A stretch of DNA of 64,000 bases from an uncultured Agromyces sp. (GCA_913053875.1 CAJXGN010000004.1:1-64000), one strand, 5' to 3'. Positions 38,420 to 50,028 are shown, counted from the stretch's first letter. A program made the numbers and translations. Notes: generated by a model not told the origin, from the letters alone.

Positions 38420-40059
38420 CAGAAATTCTCCAACCTGCGGGTCTGCCGGAACACGATCGCCGCGATGAGGCCGATCACGATGAAGACGAGGATCGAGAGC
38501 GCACTCGCGAGCCCGTAGTTCGCCACGCCGCCCGAGATGCCCGCGATGTCGAAGATCGCGGTGATGAGCAGGTCGGTCGAACCGAGACGGTATGGCGCGC
38601 CCGGTATGACGGGGCCACCGTCGTTGAAGATGTAGATGACGGTGAAGTTGTTGAACCCGACGGCGAACGACGCGATCGCGAGCGGCGCCGTCGAGACGAG
38701 CAGCAGCGGCAGGATGATCGACCGGAACCGGCGGAACTTGCCGGCGCCGTCGATGTCGGCGGCCTCGAGGGTGTCGGACGGCAGCGACTGGAGCGCGCCC
38801 GTGCAGACGAGGAACCAGTACGGGAACGACAGCCAGACGTTCACGAAGAGCACGGCGCCCCTGGCCAACCACGGATCACCGAGCCAGTTGATGTCGGCGC
38901 CGAAGAAGAAGAGGTCGTTGATCACGCCGAACTCGGCATTGAACATGCCTCGGAACAGCAGCGCGCTGAGGAACGCCGGGAACGCGTACGGGAGGATGAA
39001 CAGCACCCGGAGGAACTTCCGCGCGCGGATGCGCGGATCGTTGAAGACCAGCGCGAAGAGCAGTCCGAGCGCGAACGGCAGCACCACCGAGAGCAGCGCG
39101 AACGCGAAGGTCCAGATCGTGACGATGAGCAGCGCCTCGGCGAGCGCCGGATCGGTGAAGATCGCGAGGAAGTTGTCGAACCCGACGTTCACGTACCAGC
39201 CGGTCGGCAGCGAGCTGCCGTCGTCGGCGACGAAGCTGCCGCGGTCGTTCGGCGCGTAGACCGTGCCCGACACCGTGTCGGTGATCGTCTGTGCCTCCTC
39301 GTCCCAGACGAGGGTCGAGGTGTAGACGGCACCGCTCGAGCCGTCGCGCGTGCGGATGGCGCCGTCGTTCGGGTCCTCGGAGACCGGCACGCGGAGGTCG
39401 ACCACGGCGGCCTGGAGCTCCTGGTCGGAGAGCAGCCGGCCGCGGTCGACGACCGTCCAGCCGGGCACGTCGCTCGGGGCGCCGCTCGCGGTCGGCACGT
39501 CGACCGACGAGAGCGGCTCGTTCTCGGTGCCGACGAGCACCTCGCCGCCGTCGTTGATCGCGAAGCCCAGCTCGCCGCCGAGCCGCTCGACGACCGAGAG
39601 GGGATAGGTGGGAGAGCCCTCCACCCGACGCTCGCCCTGGATGAGCGCCGCGTCCACCGCCTGCTCCATCGAGCCGGCGTGGCCGGTGCCGTAGTTCGTG
39701 AACGCGATGTAGGCGGTGTAGCCGAAGACGAAGATCTGGAAGACGAAGAGGAACGCCAGCCCCGGCAGCAGGTACTTGAGCGGGAGGGCCTTCTTCGTGA
39801 AGTAGACGATGTCGGCGATGACCAGCAGCGCGAGCGTGATGCCGAAGATCCACCACGACTCCACGCGGAACGCGGAGATGAGCGCCAGCAGCCCGAGCGC
39901 GTTGATGACCGCCATGATGGCGAGCTTGACCAGGAACCCCCAGCCGAGTCCGCGCCAGCCCCGCGAGTGCGACTCCGCGGAGGGGCCGCCCCTGCGGGAG
40001 GTCGACGGCGGACCCGAGGTGGTCTCGAGGTCCTGCGCCTCATCGTGCTGGACCGACAT
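38419..40059 (-). CDS. Carbohydrate ABC permease, MalF/GanP type
   Basis: 546 residues from the ATG at 40059, preceded by GAAGGAG. The long MalF-type N-terminal part has two helices plus a large periplasm-facing loop (about 120-270) rich in Asp, Ser and Gly; later helices lie between about 285 and 535. EAA loop LEAADIDGAGKFRRFRSIIL and the channel motif IASFAVGFNNFTVIYIFNDGGP typical of maltose/galacto-oligosaccharide permeases. Preceded by a hairpin in the gap after the binding-protein gene. Confidence 0.92.
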   Translation of the reverse strand: MSVQHDEAQDLETTSGPPSTSRRGGPSAESHSRGWRGLGWGFLVKLAIMAVINALGLLALISAFRVESWWIFGITLALLVIADIVYFTKKALPLKYLLPGLAFLFVFQIFVFGYTAYIAFTNYGTGHAGSMEQAVDAALIQGERRVEGSPTYPLSVVERLGGELGFAINDGGEVLVGTENEPLSSVDVPTASGAPSDVPGWTVVDRGRLLSDQELQAAVVDLRVPVSEDPNDGAIRTRDGSSGAVYTSTLVWDEEAQTITDTVSGTVYAPNDRGSFVADDGSSLPTGWYVNVGFDNFLAIFTDPALAEALLIVTIWTFAFALLSVVLPFALGLLFALVFNDPRIRARKFLRVLFILPYAFPAFLSALLFRGMFNAEFGVINDLFFFGADINWLGDPWLARGAVLFVNVWLSFPYWFLVCTGALQSLPSDTLEAADIDGAGKFRRFRSIILPLLLVSTAPLAIASFAVGFNNFTVIYIFNDGGPVIPGAPYRLGSTDLLITAIFDIAGISGGVANYGLASALSILVFIVIGLIAAIVFRQTRRLENF

Positions 40060-40110
40060 CGTGCTCCTTCGTCGACGGATGTTATTGCGAGTATCTTGCG
40101 AGCGGTGCCA

Positions 40111-40136
40111 TGGGGTGGGCAGGCGCGCCCACCCCA
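40111..40136 (-). terminator. Intercistronic hairpin after the binding-protein gene
   Basis: A perfect 10-base stem, TGGGGTGGGC (40111-40120) and its complement (40127-40136), with a 6-base loop, in the 88-base gap between binding protein and MalF-type permease. Such hairpins commonly stabilise the upstream message or weaken readthrough, so that binding protein is made in excess over permease. Confidence 0.7.
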
Positions 40137-40147
40137 CGGCGGTCGGC

Positions 40148-41380
40148 TCAGCCGCCGAGCTCGGCCTCGAGGTCGCTGACCATGGTGTCCCAGGTCGGCA
40201 CGGGGTCGGCACCGGCGATGATCTGGGCCTGTGCGGCGTTCCAGAAGTCCCAGACGGAGCCCATCTCGGGGATGCTCGGCATCGGCACGCCGTTCTGCGA
40301 GGACGCGAGGAACCCGGCGATGATCGGGTCGGACGCGACCTCCTCGGCGACCGTGCTCCACGCGGGGATGCGCGGGTCGGCCTCGTAGAGCGCACGCTGC
40401 GCGTCCTCGGTCGCGATGTAGTTCACGAGGAACTCCTGCGCGATGAGGGCGTTCTCGCTCTGCGAGCTGAGGTAGAAGCCCTGCACGCCGACGAACGGCG
40501 CCGCGGTGCCGTCACCGGCCGGCGGAACCGGGTTGACCGCGACATTGACGTCGGGGTACTCGCCGATCGCCCACGGGCCCTGCACCGTGTACGCGGCCTC
40601 GCCGCTGTTGAAGAGCTCGTTGTTGATCGCGTAGTCGACGGTCGTCGAGATGTAGCCCGTGCCGTCCTCGCCGTTCGCTGCGAGCCACTCCGCGAACGCC
40701 TCGCCGCTGGCGCCGCCCATGCCGACCTCGTTGGTGTACGAGCCCGAGGAGTCCTGCACGAAGACGGGTGCATCGAACGACGTCTGGAACGGGTACATCG
40801 TGTAGCCGTCACCGGTCTGGCCGGCCGTGTTGATCACGAACGGACGCTCGGCACCCGAGTCGATGCCGTTCTGGATCATCTCGTCCCAGGTCGCGGGCGC
40901 CTCCTCGCCGACGAGGTCGACGTTCTGGATCAGCGCGATCGCCTCGAGCGAGTAGGGCAGCGCGTAGAGCTGGCCGTCGTAGGTCATGGCGTCCAGCGCG
41001 ACCTGCTCGAACTCGCCGGTCTTGTCGCCGAGGTCGATCGTGTTCACGACACCCGCGCTCACGAGCGCACCCAGCCAGTCGTGGGCGCCGATCGTGATGT
41101 CGGGGCCCTCGCCGGTCGGGACCTGCGTGATGAAGTCGTTGCGGATGTCCTCGAAGTTCTTCTGGACGAGCGTGACGGTCGCGCCCGTCTCCTCCTCGAA
41201 CGTCGCTGCTGCGGCCTCGACCGCGGGCTCGCGGTTCTCGTCGACCCAGACCGTGAGCTCGACGCCGCTGGCGTCGACCGGCTCGCTCGCCTCGTCGCTC
41301 GTGTCGCCGCCGCCGGCGCAACCGGCGAGCACTGCGACCGATGCGAGCGCGAGTGCGCTCATTCCGATGTGCTTTCGCAT
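40148..41380 (-). CDS. Extracellular sugar-binding lipoprotein (MalE/GanS type)
   Basis: 410 residues with lipobox LAGC (Cys near 21). Family 1 solute-binding fold: ELTVWVDENREPAVEAAAATFEEE, GEGPDITIGAHDWLGALV, QLYALPYSLEAIALIQN, AYTVQGPWAIGEYP and FVGVQGFYLSSQSEN. It delivers galactan-derived oligosaccharides to the permease pair, by analogy with the GanS system. The gene lies 119 bases after the GH42 gene and may have its own promoter. Confidence 0.92.
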   Translation of the reverse strand: MRKHIGMSALALASVAVLAGCAGGGDTSDEASEPVDASGVELTVWVDENREPAVEAAAATFEEETGATVTLVQKNFEDIRNDFITQVPTGEGPDITIGAHDWLGALVSAGVVNTIDLGDKTGEFEQVALDAMTYDGQLYALPYSLEAIALIQNVDLVGEEAPATWDEMIQNGIDSGAERPFVINTAGQTGDGYTMYPFQTSFDAPVFVQDSSGSYTNEVGMGGASGEAFAEWLAANGEDGTGYISTTVDYAINNELFNSGEAAYTVQGPWAIGEYPDVNVAVNPVPPAGDGTAAPFVGVQGFYLSSQSENALIAQEFLVNYIATEDAQRALYEADPRIPAWSTVAEEVASDPIIAGFLASSQNGVPMPSIPEMGSVWDFWNAAQAQIIAGADPVPTWDTMVSDLEAELGG

Positions 41381-41499
41381 TCCTCTTTCCCTTCAGAGTT
41401 GGCCGGCGCCGCGTGCCTCTGTGAATCGCGGCGTTGCGACCGGGTGGTGGTGCGTCGGGCGGATGCCGCGGCGCGAAGGTCGTGCGGGTGTCCCGCGGG

Positions 41500-43536
41500 T
41501 CACGAGTCGGGGCGATCACCCCCCTCGCGACCGCGGTCGGTGCGGACGACGGCGACGCCGCCGCCCGGCACACGCAGGGTGCCCGGCGCATCGGCGCCGG
41601 TGAGCAGTTCGGTTCCGGATGCCGCGAGCTCGGCCGCATCCTCCCGATGGTTGACGAGCACCAGGTAGTCGGCGTCGTCGCCTCGACGGGTGATCGCCTC
41701 GACGCCGTCGGGGAGTGCGGGCGGCTCGATGCCGGCATCCGCGTAGACCGCTCCGAGCAGCACGTCGAGGGCGTCGCCGTGGAGTCGGGTCGAGACGTAC
41801 CAGCCCGTCCCGGCGCCGTGCCGGTTGCGGGTCACCGCGGGCCTGCCCGCGCCGGGACCATCCACGTACGTCGCGATGGCCTCGGCGCCGCTCATGACGA
41901 GATCCTCCGTCCAGGCGTCCGCGGCGAGTCCGTTCTCGCCCGGCCATTCAAGGGTAACTCCGTCGCCCTCGCGAAGGGGCAGGAACTCCTCGACCCGTAC
42001 GCCGAGCGCCGGCTCGAGCGGCGCGCCGAACCCGCCCGCGTGCACGGCGTCGTGCTCGTCGACGATCGCCGAGAAGAACGACACGAGCAGGGTGCCGCCG
42101 GCCTCGACGTAGCGCGTGAGGTTCGCGGCATCCGCCGTGCTGAGCAGGTACTGGGCCGGGGCGATTACGAGCTTGTACGCCGAGAGGTCCTGGCCGGGGT
42201 GGGCGAAGTCGATGGTGATGCCCGCCCGCCAGAGCGGCTCGTAGAACGCCCGGATGCGCTCCCTGTGGTCGAGCTCGACCGAGGGCCGCCACTCGAGGTC
42301 CTGCGCCCAGAACGACTCGAAGTCCCAGAGGATCGCGACGTCGGCGAGCACGCGCGAGCCCTGCACCTCGTCGAGCCGGTCGAGCATCGCGCCGAGCTCG
42401 ACGACCTCGCGCCAGACCCGCGAACCGGTGCCGGCGTGGGGGATCATCGCCGAGTGGAACTTCTCGGCGCCCGAGCGCGAGGCGCGCCACTGGAAGAACA
42501 GGATCGCGTCGGCGCCGCGACCCAGGTGGGTGAGCGAGTTGCGCGCCATCTCGCCCGGTCGCTTCGCGATGTTGCGGGGCTGCCAGTTCACGGCCGACGT
42601 GGAGTGCTCCATGAGGATCCACGGGGCACCGCCGCCCACCGAGCGGGAGAGGTCGGCGGCGATCGCCAGGCCGATCTCGCCCTCGGGGTCGGCGGCCCAC
42701 AGGTAGTGGTCGTCGGCGACGATGTCGACCTCGCGCGCCCAGGTCCAGAGGTCGGTGGTCCAGCTCTGGTTGGCCATGAAGTTCGTGGTGATGGGCTGCG
42801 CCGCGTGGGCGCGGATCGCGTCGCGCTCGGCGATGAAGCACTGCAGGAGCTGGTGGTCGGTGAACCGGTGGAAGTCGAGCCGCTGGGCGGGGTTGACCAC
42901 CGAGGGGGCCGCCGCCGGCGCACCCACGTGGGCCCAATCGGTGTAGTGCTGCCCCCAGAAGGCCGTGCCCCACGCGCGGTTCAGCCCGTCGAGGTCGCCG
43001 TAGCGCTCGCGCAGCCACTCCCGGAAGGCGGCGACCGACTGCGGCGAGAAGTCCTCGCCCACGGGCACGCCGTACTCGTTGTGCACGTGCCACATCACGA
43101 CCGCGGGGTGATCGGCGTAGCGCTCGGCGAGGGCACCCGCGATGCGCACGATCGCTTCGCGGTAGGCGGTCGACGAGTGGGACGCCATGCCGCGCGAACC
43201 GAAGCCCATCACGGTGCCGTCGGCGGTGATGACGCGCGCGTCCGGGTGGTCGGCGAAGAACCACGCGGGCGGGGATGCGGTCGGGGTGCCGAGGTCGACC
43301 GAGACCCCGTTGGCGTGCAGGAGGTCGAGGAGCTCGTCGAGCCAGTCGAAGTCGAACTCGCCCTCGCGGAGCTCGATGAGGGCCCACGAGAAGATGCCGA
43401 CGCTCACGAGGTCGACGCCGGCCTCGCGCATGAGCGCGACGTCCTCGCGCCACACGTCGCGCCCCCACTGCTCGGGGTTGTAATCGCCGCCGTAGGCGAT
43501 TCCCCGAAGCTCGGGCCAGGGGTGGTGCTGCGTCAT
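41500..43536 (-). CDS. GH42 beta-galactosidase
   Basis: Cytoplasmic enzyme that splits imported galacto-oligosaccharides. 678 residues from the ATG at 43536, chosen because GACGGAGCG precedes it and the protein then opens with GIAYGGDYNPEQW. Acid/base Glu154 in WHVHNEYG, nucleophile Glu310 in ILMEHSTSAVNWQPRN. The trimerisation domain (about 400-610) and small C-terminal beta domain are complete. No signal peptide. First gene of the galactan locus, divergent from its LacI-type regulator. Confidence 0.95.
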   Translation of the reverse strand: MTQHHPWPELRGIAYGGDYNPEQWGRDVWREDVALMREAGVDLVSVGIFSWALIELREGEFDFDWLDELLDLLHANGVSVDLGTPTASPPAWFFADHPDARVITADGTVMGFGSRGMASHSSTAYREAIVRIAGALAERYADHPAVVMWHVHNEYGVPVGEDFSPQSVAAFREWLRERYGDLDGLNRAWGTAFWGQHYTDWAHVGAPAAAPSVVNPAQRLDFHRFTDHQLLQCFIAERDAIRAHAAQPITTNFMANQSWTTDLWTWAREVDIVADDHYLWAADPEGEIGLAIAADLSRSVGGGAPWILMEHSTSAVNWQPRNIAKRPGEMARNSLTHLGRGADAILFFQWRASRSGAEKFHSAMIPHAGTGSRVWREVVELGAMLDRLDEVQGSRVLADVAILWDFESFWAQDLEWRPSVELDHRERIRAFYEPLWRAGITIDFAHPGQDLSAYKLVIAPAQYLLSTADAANLTRYVEAGGTLLVSFFSAIVDEHDAVHAGGFGAPLEPALGVRVEEFLPLREGDGVTLEWPGENGLAADAWTEDLVMSGAEAIATYVDGPGAGRPAVTRNRHGAGTGWYVSTRLHGDALDVLLGAVYADAGIEPPALPDGVEAITRRGDDADYLVLVNHREDAAELAASGTELLTGADAPGTLRVPGGGVAVVRTDRGREGGDRPDS

Positions 43537-43605
43537 GACGCTCCGTCGGGTCGTGGGTGGTGCGGTGGTGCGGTGCTGATTCGATCCCGTCACGTCGACT
43601 TGCGA

Positions 43606-43621
43606 CTGTGACCGGTCACAG
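43606..43621. promoter_or_regulatory. LacI-type operator O1
   Basis: Perfect 16-base palindrome CTGTGACCGGTCACAG, 70 bases ahead of the GH42 start. Central CG and flanks fit LacI/GalR operators. Confidence 0.85.
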
Positions 43622-43675
43622 TTCTACCCCAGCATCGCCCGCCCGGCAAGTCCGCGCGTCCCGACCGTTATCCAA

Positions 43676-43691
43676 CCGTGACCGGTCACAG
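43676..43691. promoter_or_regulatory. LacI-type operator O2
   Basis: CCGTGACCGGTCACAG contains the 12-base palindrome GTGACCGGTCAC. It lies upstream of and near the -10 box of the regulator gene. Its centre is exactly 70 bases from that of O1, so one repressor tetramer or two dimers could control both directions. Confidence 0.85.
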
Positions 43692-43707
43692 CTCGCCGCC
43701 GACGCGG

Positions 43708-43713
43708 TACGAT
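43708..43713 (+). promoter_or_regulatory. TACGAT -10 box, probable leaderless GTG start of the LacI gene
   Basis: TACGAT ends 7 bases before the GTG at 43721 with no ribosome-binding site between. O2 covers the region just upstream, where RNA polymerase would sit. Confidence 0.55.
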
Positions 43714-43720
43714 CACGGGC

Positions 43721-44737
43721 GTGGATGACACGACGACCGCTCGGCGCAAGCCCACCATCCGCGAGGTCGCGGCGGTGGCCGGCGTCTCGCGCGGAACCGT
43801 CTCACGCGTCATCAACGGCGGGCACTGGGTCTCGCCCGAGGCGCGCGTCGCCGTCGAGGAGGCGATCCGCACCACCGGGTACACGGCCAGCCACGCGGCG
43901 CGCAGCCTCGCGCGGGGGCGCGCCGACTCGGTGGCCTTCCTGCTCACCGAACCGCAGAACCTGCTCTTCGACGATCCCACCTTCTCGCTCCTGCTGCGCG
44001 GGGCCGCTGCTGCACTCTCGCGGCGATCCATGACCCTTGTGCTCCTCGTCGCGAGCACGCCGGAGGAACGCAGTCGCGTCGCCGACTACGTCAAGTCGGG
44101 CCACGTCGACGGGGTGCTCCTCATCTCGTCGCACGAGGCCGATCCGCTCTACGACTCGCTCGTGGACGCCGAGGTGCCGCTCGTCGCCTGTGGTGTTCCG
44201 CTCGGACACGCCGCCCAGGCCCCGACGGTCTCGGTCGACGAGTCGGGCTCGGCCCGCGAGATGACCCGCTACCTGCGCGGCCGGGGCCACCGGCGCATCG
44301 CGATGATCGCCGGCCCCCACGACACTCCGGGCGGGAAGTACCGGCTCCTCGGCTTCCAGGAGGAGATGGGCGACGACTTCGACCCCGAACTCGTCGAGGA
44401 GGGCGAGTACGGCATCGAGCCCGGCACCGCCGCGATGGAGCGCCTGCTCGCGCGCACGCGCGAGTTCGACGCCGTCTTCGCCGCATCCGACCTCATGGCT
44501 GTGGGCGCGATCCGTGCGCTGCGCAGCGCCGGTCTCCGGGTGCCGGAGGACGTCGCCGTCGCCGGCTTCGACGACTCGGGACCCGCAGCCACGCACCGCC
44601 CACCGCTCACGACCATGCGCCAGCCGTGGGACCGCATCAGCTCGGAGATGGTCGACATGCTGCTCGACGTCATCGGCGGCGCACCGCGCGAACCGATCAC
44701 GCTGCCCACCGAACTGGTCGTGCGCGACAGCGCCTGA
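43721..44737 (+). CDS. LacI-family transcriptional repressor of the galactan locus
   Basis: 338 residues from a GTG. N-terminal helix-turn-helix TIREVAAVAGVSRGTVSRVI and hinge helix (SHAARSLARGRAD), then a periplasmic-binding-protein-like sugar domain with DGVLLISSHEADPLYDSLV, GRGHRRIAMIAGP, FDAVFAASDLMAVGAIRAL and VAVAGFDDSGPA. Two operators lie between it and the divergent GH42 gene, so it should repress both until a galactose-type sugar binds. Confidence 0.93.
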   Translation: MDDTTTARRKPTIREVAAVAGVSRGTVSRVINGGHWVSPEARVAVEEAIRTTGYTASHAARSLARGRADSVAFLLTEPQNLLFDDPTFSLLLRGAAAALSRRSMTLVLLVASTPEERSRVADYVKSGHVDGVLLISSHEADPLYDSLVDAEVPLVACGVPLGHAAQAPTVSVDESGSAREMTRYLRGRGHRRIAMIAGPHDTPGGKYRLLGFQEEMGDDFDPELVEEGEYGIEPGTAAMERLLARTREFDAVFAASDLMAVGAIRALRSAGLRVPEDVAVAGFDDSGPAATHRPPLTTMRQPWDRISSEMVDMLLDVIGGAPREPITLPTELVVRDSA

Positions 44738-44795
44738 GCGCTGCTCCGCCGCCCACCGGCGCGACCGGCGCGCCGCCGGGTGCGAGGATGGACGG

Positions 44796-45893
44796 GTGAC
44801 CGCACGACTGCACGACCCCGCCCTGCGCGGCTTCGCCTCCGACAACTACTCCGGCGTGCACCCCGAGGTGCTCCAGGCCATCGCGAACGCCAACGACGGC
44901 CACCAGATCGCCTACGGAGAGGACGTCTACACGACCCGCCTGCAGGAGGTGTTCGCCCAGCACTTCGGCGAGGGCGTGCACGCGTTCCCCGTGTTCAACG
45001 GCACGGGCGCGAACGTCACGGCCCTGCAGGCGATGCTGCCCCGCTGGGGCGCCGTCGTCTGCACGAGCACGGCGCACATCCACACCGACGAGGGCGGTGC
45101 GCCCGAGCGCGTGGCGGGCCTGAAGCTGCTGCCGGTGCCGACGCCCGACGGCAAGCTGACCCCGGAGCTCATCGACCGCGAGGCGTGGGGCTGGGGCGAC
45201 GAGCACCGCGCCCAGCCGCTGGTCGTGTCGATCACGCAGACCACCGAGCTCGGCACCGCGTACACCGTCGACGAGGTGCGCGCGATCGCCGACCACGTGC
45301 ACGAACGCGGCATGAAGCTGCACATGGACGGCGCGCGCATCGCCAACGCCGCGGCGACGCTCGACGTGCCGCTGCGCGACTTCACGACCGACGCCGGCGT
45401 CGACGTGCTGAGCTTCGGCGGCACGAAGAACGGCCTGCTCTACGGCGAAGCCGTCGTGGTGCTCTCCGACGACGCGCTCGAGCTCGCCGGCACGACCGGG
45501 CCCGACTCGATCCGCTACCTGCGCAAGCTCAACATGCAGCTGACCTCGAAGATGCGCTTCGTCTCGGCGCAGCTCATCGCACTGCTCGAGGGCGACCTCT
45601 GGCTGCGCAACGCGCGCCACTCGAACACCATGGCGGCCCGCCTGCGGGCCGCCCTCGAGGCGGGCGTCGCGTCCGGCGAGCTGCCCGGCCTCGGCTTCAG
45701 CCAGCCGACCCAGTCGAACGCCGTCTTCGCCACGCTGCCGACGGGCGTCGCCGACCGGCTGCGCGACGTGTTCCGGTTCTACGACTGGGACGCCGCCCGC
45801 GGCGAGGTGCGCTGGATGTGCGCGTTCGACACCCTTGCCGACGACGTCGACGCATTCGTGGCCGCGATCCGCGCGGAGCTCACGCGCACCTGA
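44796..45893 (+). CDS. Threonine aldolase-family PLP enzyme
   Basis: 365 residues from a GTG at 44796. Fold type I PLP enzyme: FASDNYSGVHPEVLQAI at the start, YGEDVYTTRLQEVF, PVFNGTGANVTAL, HMDGARIANAAA and LSFGGTKNG with the cofactor Lys. Low-specificity L-threonine aldolases cleave threonine or phenylserine to glycine and an aldehyde. It follows the LacI gene by 58 bases but has no obvious link to galactan use. Confidence 0.9.
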   Translation: MTARLHDPALRGFASDNYSGVHPEVLQAIANANDGHQIAYGEDVYTTRLQEVFAQHFGEGVHAFPVFNGTGANVTALQAMLPRWGAVVCTSTAHIHTDEGGAPERVAGLKLLPVPTPDGKLTPELIDREAWGWGDEHRAQPLVVSITQTTELGTAYTVDEVRAIADHVHERGMKLHMDGARIANAAATLDVPLRDFTTDAGVDVLSFGGTKNGLLYGEAVVVLSDDALELAGTTGPDSIRYLRKLNMQLTSKMRFVSAQLIALLEGDLWLRNARHSNTMAARLRAALEAGVASGELPGLGFSQPTQSNAVFATLPTGVADRLRDVFRFYDWDAARGEVRWMCAFDTLADDVDAFVAAIRAELTRT

Positions 45894-46052
45894 GCGGCGG
45901 CATCTGCCGCACCGTCACGCCGCCGTTCGTCCCACCGGGACGGGGCGCAGCGCGCCACCCGTCCGCGCGCCGTGCTGCGAGGTTCCTGAGAGCGGACGTG
46001 CTCTCCGTGCTGGCACTGGCGCGAGGCATCCGACCCGCGGTGAAGATGGGAC

Positions 46053-46085
46053 GAACCGTCGCCCGGGGTCTCCCGGCGACGGTTC
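46053..46085. terminator. Perfect 11-bp hairpin in an intergenic region
   Basis: GAACCGTCGCC (46053-46063) pairs with GGCGACGGTTC (46075-46085) around an 11-base loop that can pair further. It lies 160 bases after the aldolase gene and 40 before a small membrane-protein gene. Either a terminator or a 5' leader structure of the next gene. The rest of 45894-46124 shows nothing else I recognise. Confidence 0.6.
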
Positions 46086-46124
46086 CCCGGTGATCCGGAT
46101 CCGGGGGCCGAGGGGGAGCAACGC

Positions 46125-46481
46125 ATGACGACGGGAATCGCACTGGTGGACGCACGCGAGGGGGATCGCGGACGAGTCGACCCGCGAGAGGACGGGGCCC
46201 GCACGGTCGGCCCCGAGGGGCGCCGGCTCATCGTCGCCGCGGCACTGGTGTCGGCCTTTGTCGTGGTGCTGCTGGTGCTGCTCGGCACGCTCCAGCCCGT
46301 GATCGCCACCACCGCCATCATCGGCGTGGTCGCGGTGTTCGCCGCCATGCTCGTCGTGCGCACGACCGTCGAGCGCGCGCGCACCCGGGTGCGCACGCTC
46401 TCCGCCCTGCTGGGCGTGCTCATCGCCGGCTCGGTCGCCGCCGTGCTCGCCGTCTCGGCCGCGGAGTGGCTCCCCGCCTGA
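46125..46481 (+). CDS. Small three-helix membrane protein, function unknown
   Basis: 118 residues. A charged N-terminal tail of about 30 residues, then hydrophobic segments at about 35-55, 58-77 and 93-112 with a basic loop (RTTVERARTRVRT) between the second and third. A purine-rich ribosome-binding region (CGAGGGGGAGCAACGC) precedes the ATG. No family recognised. Confidence 0.65.
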   Translation: MTTGIALVDAREGDRGRVDPREDGARTVGPEGRRLIVAAALVSAFVVVLLVLLGTLQPVIATTAIIGVVAVFAAMLVVRTTVERARTRVRTLSALLGVLIAGSVAAVLAVSAAEWLPA

Positions 46482-46595
46482 CGCGAAACCCCATGCATCG
46501 GCATGGAATAGCGCGCCCTCCGCGCGCGTTCGGGCTCCACGTGCGCTCCGACGCTGCAGTGCGCATCCCGCACCAGCACCACCCGGAGGGCCCCC

Positions 46596-47186
46596 ATGAC
46601 CGACACGACTGCGCACACCCGCACCGCGACGACCGACGCACCCCTGCTCGACGTGCTCGCCGAGCGCTGGAGCCCGCGCTCATTCGACGCCGACGCGACC
46701 ATCGGCGCGCACGCGCTCGACGCCGCACTCGAGGCGGCCCGCTGGGCGCCCTCGGCCAGCAACTCGCAGCCCTGGCGGTTCATCGTGGGCCGGCGCGGCA
46801 CCCGAACGTTCGACCAGATCCACGCCGCGCTCGCGGACGGCAACCGCGTCTGGGCCGACAAGGCGGCCGCGCTCGTCGTGAACGTCGCCGAGACCGCCGA
46901 CCTCGACGGCACCCCGCGGCCCTGGGGCCACTACGACCTCGGCCAGTCGGTCGCCTACCTCGCCGCGCAGGCGCACCACGACGGGCTGCACACGCACCAG
47001 ATGGGCGGGTTCGACCGCGACGCCGTGCGCCGCGCGTTCGGCCTCGACGAGCGGTTCGAACCGGTGTCGATCATCGCGATCGGCGTGCTCGCGAGCCCCG
47101 ACGCGCTGCCCGAGCGGCTGCGCGAGCGTGAGGTCGCCCCGCGCCGGCGCATGCCGCTCGACGAGATCGTGCTGCACCGCGACTGA
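46596..47186 (+). CDS. Nitroreductase-family FMN oxidoreductase
   Basis: 196 residues. RWSPRSFDADATI and WAPSASNSQPWRFIVGRRG carry the Arg/Ser residues that bind FMN phosphate; HYDLGQSVAYLAAQAHHDGL is the helix with conserved Gln, and IAIGVLASPDALPE closes the barrel. It reduces nitro compounds or quinones with NAD(P)H. This is not the missing C-terminal half of FbiB, whose motifs differ. GGAGGG ribosome-binding site. Confidence 0.88.
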   Translation: MTDTTAHTRTATTDAPLLDVLAERWSPRSFDADATIGAHALDAALEAARWAPSASNSQPWRFIVGRRGTRTFDQIHAALADGNRVWADKAAALVVNVAETADLDGTPRPWGHYDLGQSVAYLAAQAHHDGLHTHQMGGFDRDAVRRAFGLDERFEPVSIIAIGVLASPDALPERLREREVAPRRRMPLDEIVLHRD

Positions 47187-47187
47187 T

Positions 47188-47245
47188 CGGATGCCCCGGG
47201 GCCGGCCGCGCTCAGCGAGGGCGTACCGCCCCGGCGGGGCATCCG
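47188..47245. terminator. Bidirectional hairpin between convergent genes
   Basis: Perfect 11-base arms CGGATGCCCCG (47188-47198) and its complement (47235-47245), with a 36-base loop that can fold further. It begins 2 bases after the nitroreductase gene and ends 5 before the stop of the opposite gene. The arms contain the GGATGC word common in this genome. Confidence 0.65.
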
Positions 47246-47249
47246 CTCG

Positions 47250-47717
47250 TCACGCCGCGGCGGTCTTGCGCGACGGCGCGAGCATCAGCAACGCGCTGCC
47301 GAAGAGGATGAACATCACGCCGACGCCGGCGGCGAACAGCGCGACGCCGAACGACACGACCGACGTGAACAGCGACGCCCGCAGGAACGACGCGTTCATC
47401 ATGGTCGCGCGCACCGGGTCCTCCTGGTCGAGCTCGGCGTAGGTCGCGCCGCCGCTCGCGCTGAGCGCGTGGTGGTTGATGATGTCGGCCTGCACGAACG
47501 CGGTGAGCGGCCCGGCGACCTGCTGGCCCTGGAACGCCATGGCGTCGTCGGGCACGATGATGTTCTCGGCGCGGAGCTGGTTCGACACCGCGACCCACGC
47601 GACGATGCCCACGATGATGAGCAGCGCGCCGCCCACCACCCCGAGCCATCCGAAGATCTTGACGGCGGTGGTCTGTCCGCCGCTGAGTGCGATCGTGCTG
47701 GTCCCTGTCTCGGACAT
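47250..47717 (-). CDS. Two-helix membrane protein, function unknown
   Basis: 155 residues from the ATG at 47717. Hydrophobic segments at about 24-47 and 118-145; between them lies a hydrophilic loop of about 70 residues with NQLRAENIIVPDDAMAFQG and ADIINHHALSASGG, predicted outside. Actinobacterial proteins of this pattern are often annotated as hypothetical. Upstream neighbour clpB is on the same strand 110 bases away. Confidence 0.72.
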   Translation of the reverse strand: MSETGTSTIALSGGQTTAVKIFGWLGVVGGALLIIVGIVAWVAVSNQLRAENIIVPDDAMAFQGQQVAGPLTAFVQADIINHHALSASGGATYAELDQEDPVRATMMNASFLRASLFTSVVSFGVALFAAGVGVMFILFGSALLMLAPSRKTAAA

Positions 47718-47827
47718 GGCGATTCCCCTCGTTCGACGCCCCTGACAGGGCCGACGATAGCGAACCTGAACGGCGCTTGGGAAGAGGCCGGACGCCCTGA
47801 GGCGGACCCTTACCTCCGTCGATCGAC

Positions 47828-50002
<2,175 letters not shown>

Positions 50003-50028
50003 TGGGGTTCCCTTTCACTGGTTCTAAA

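Noticed and set aside
46596..47186. Detached C-terminal reductase half of FbiB
   Set aside because: It is a general nitroreductase by its own motifs, is 33 kb from cofE and has no linkage to F420 genes.
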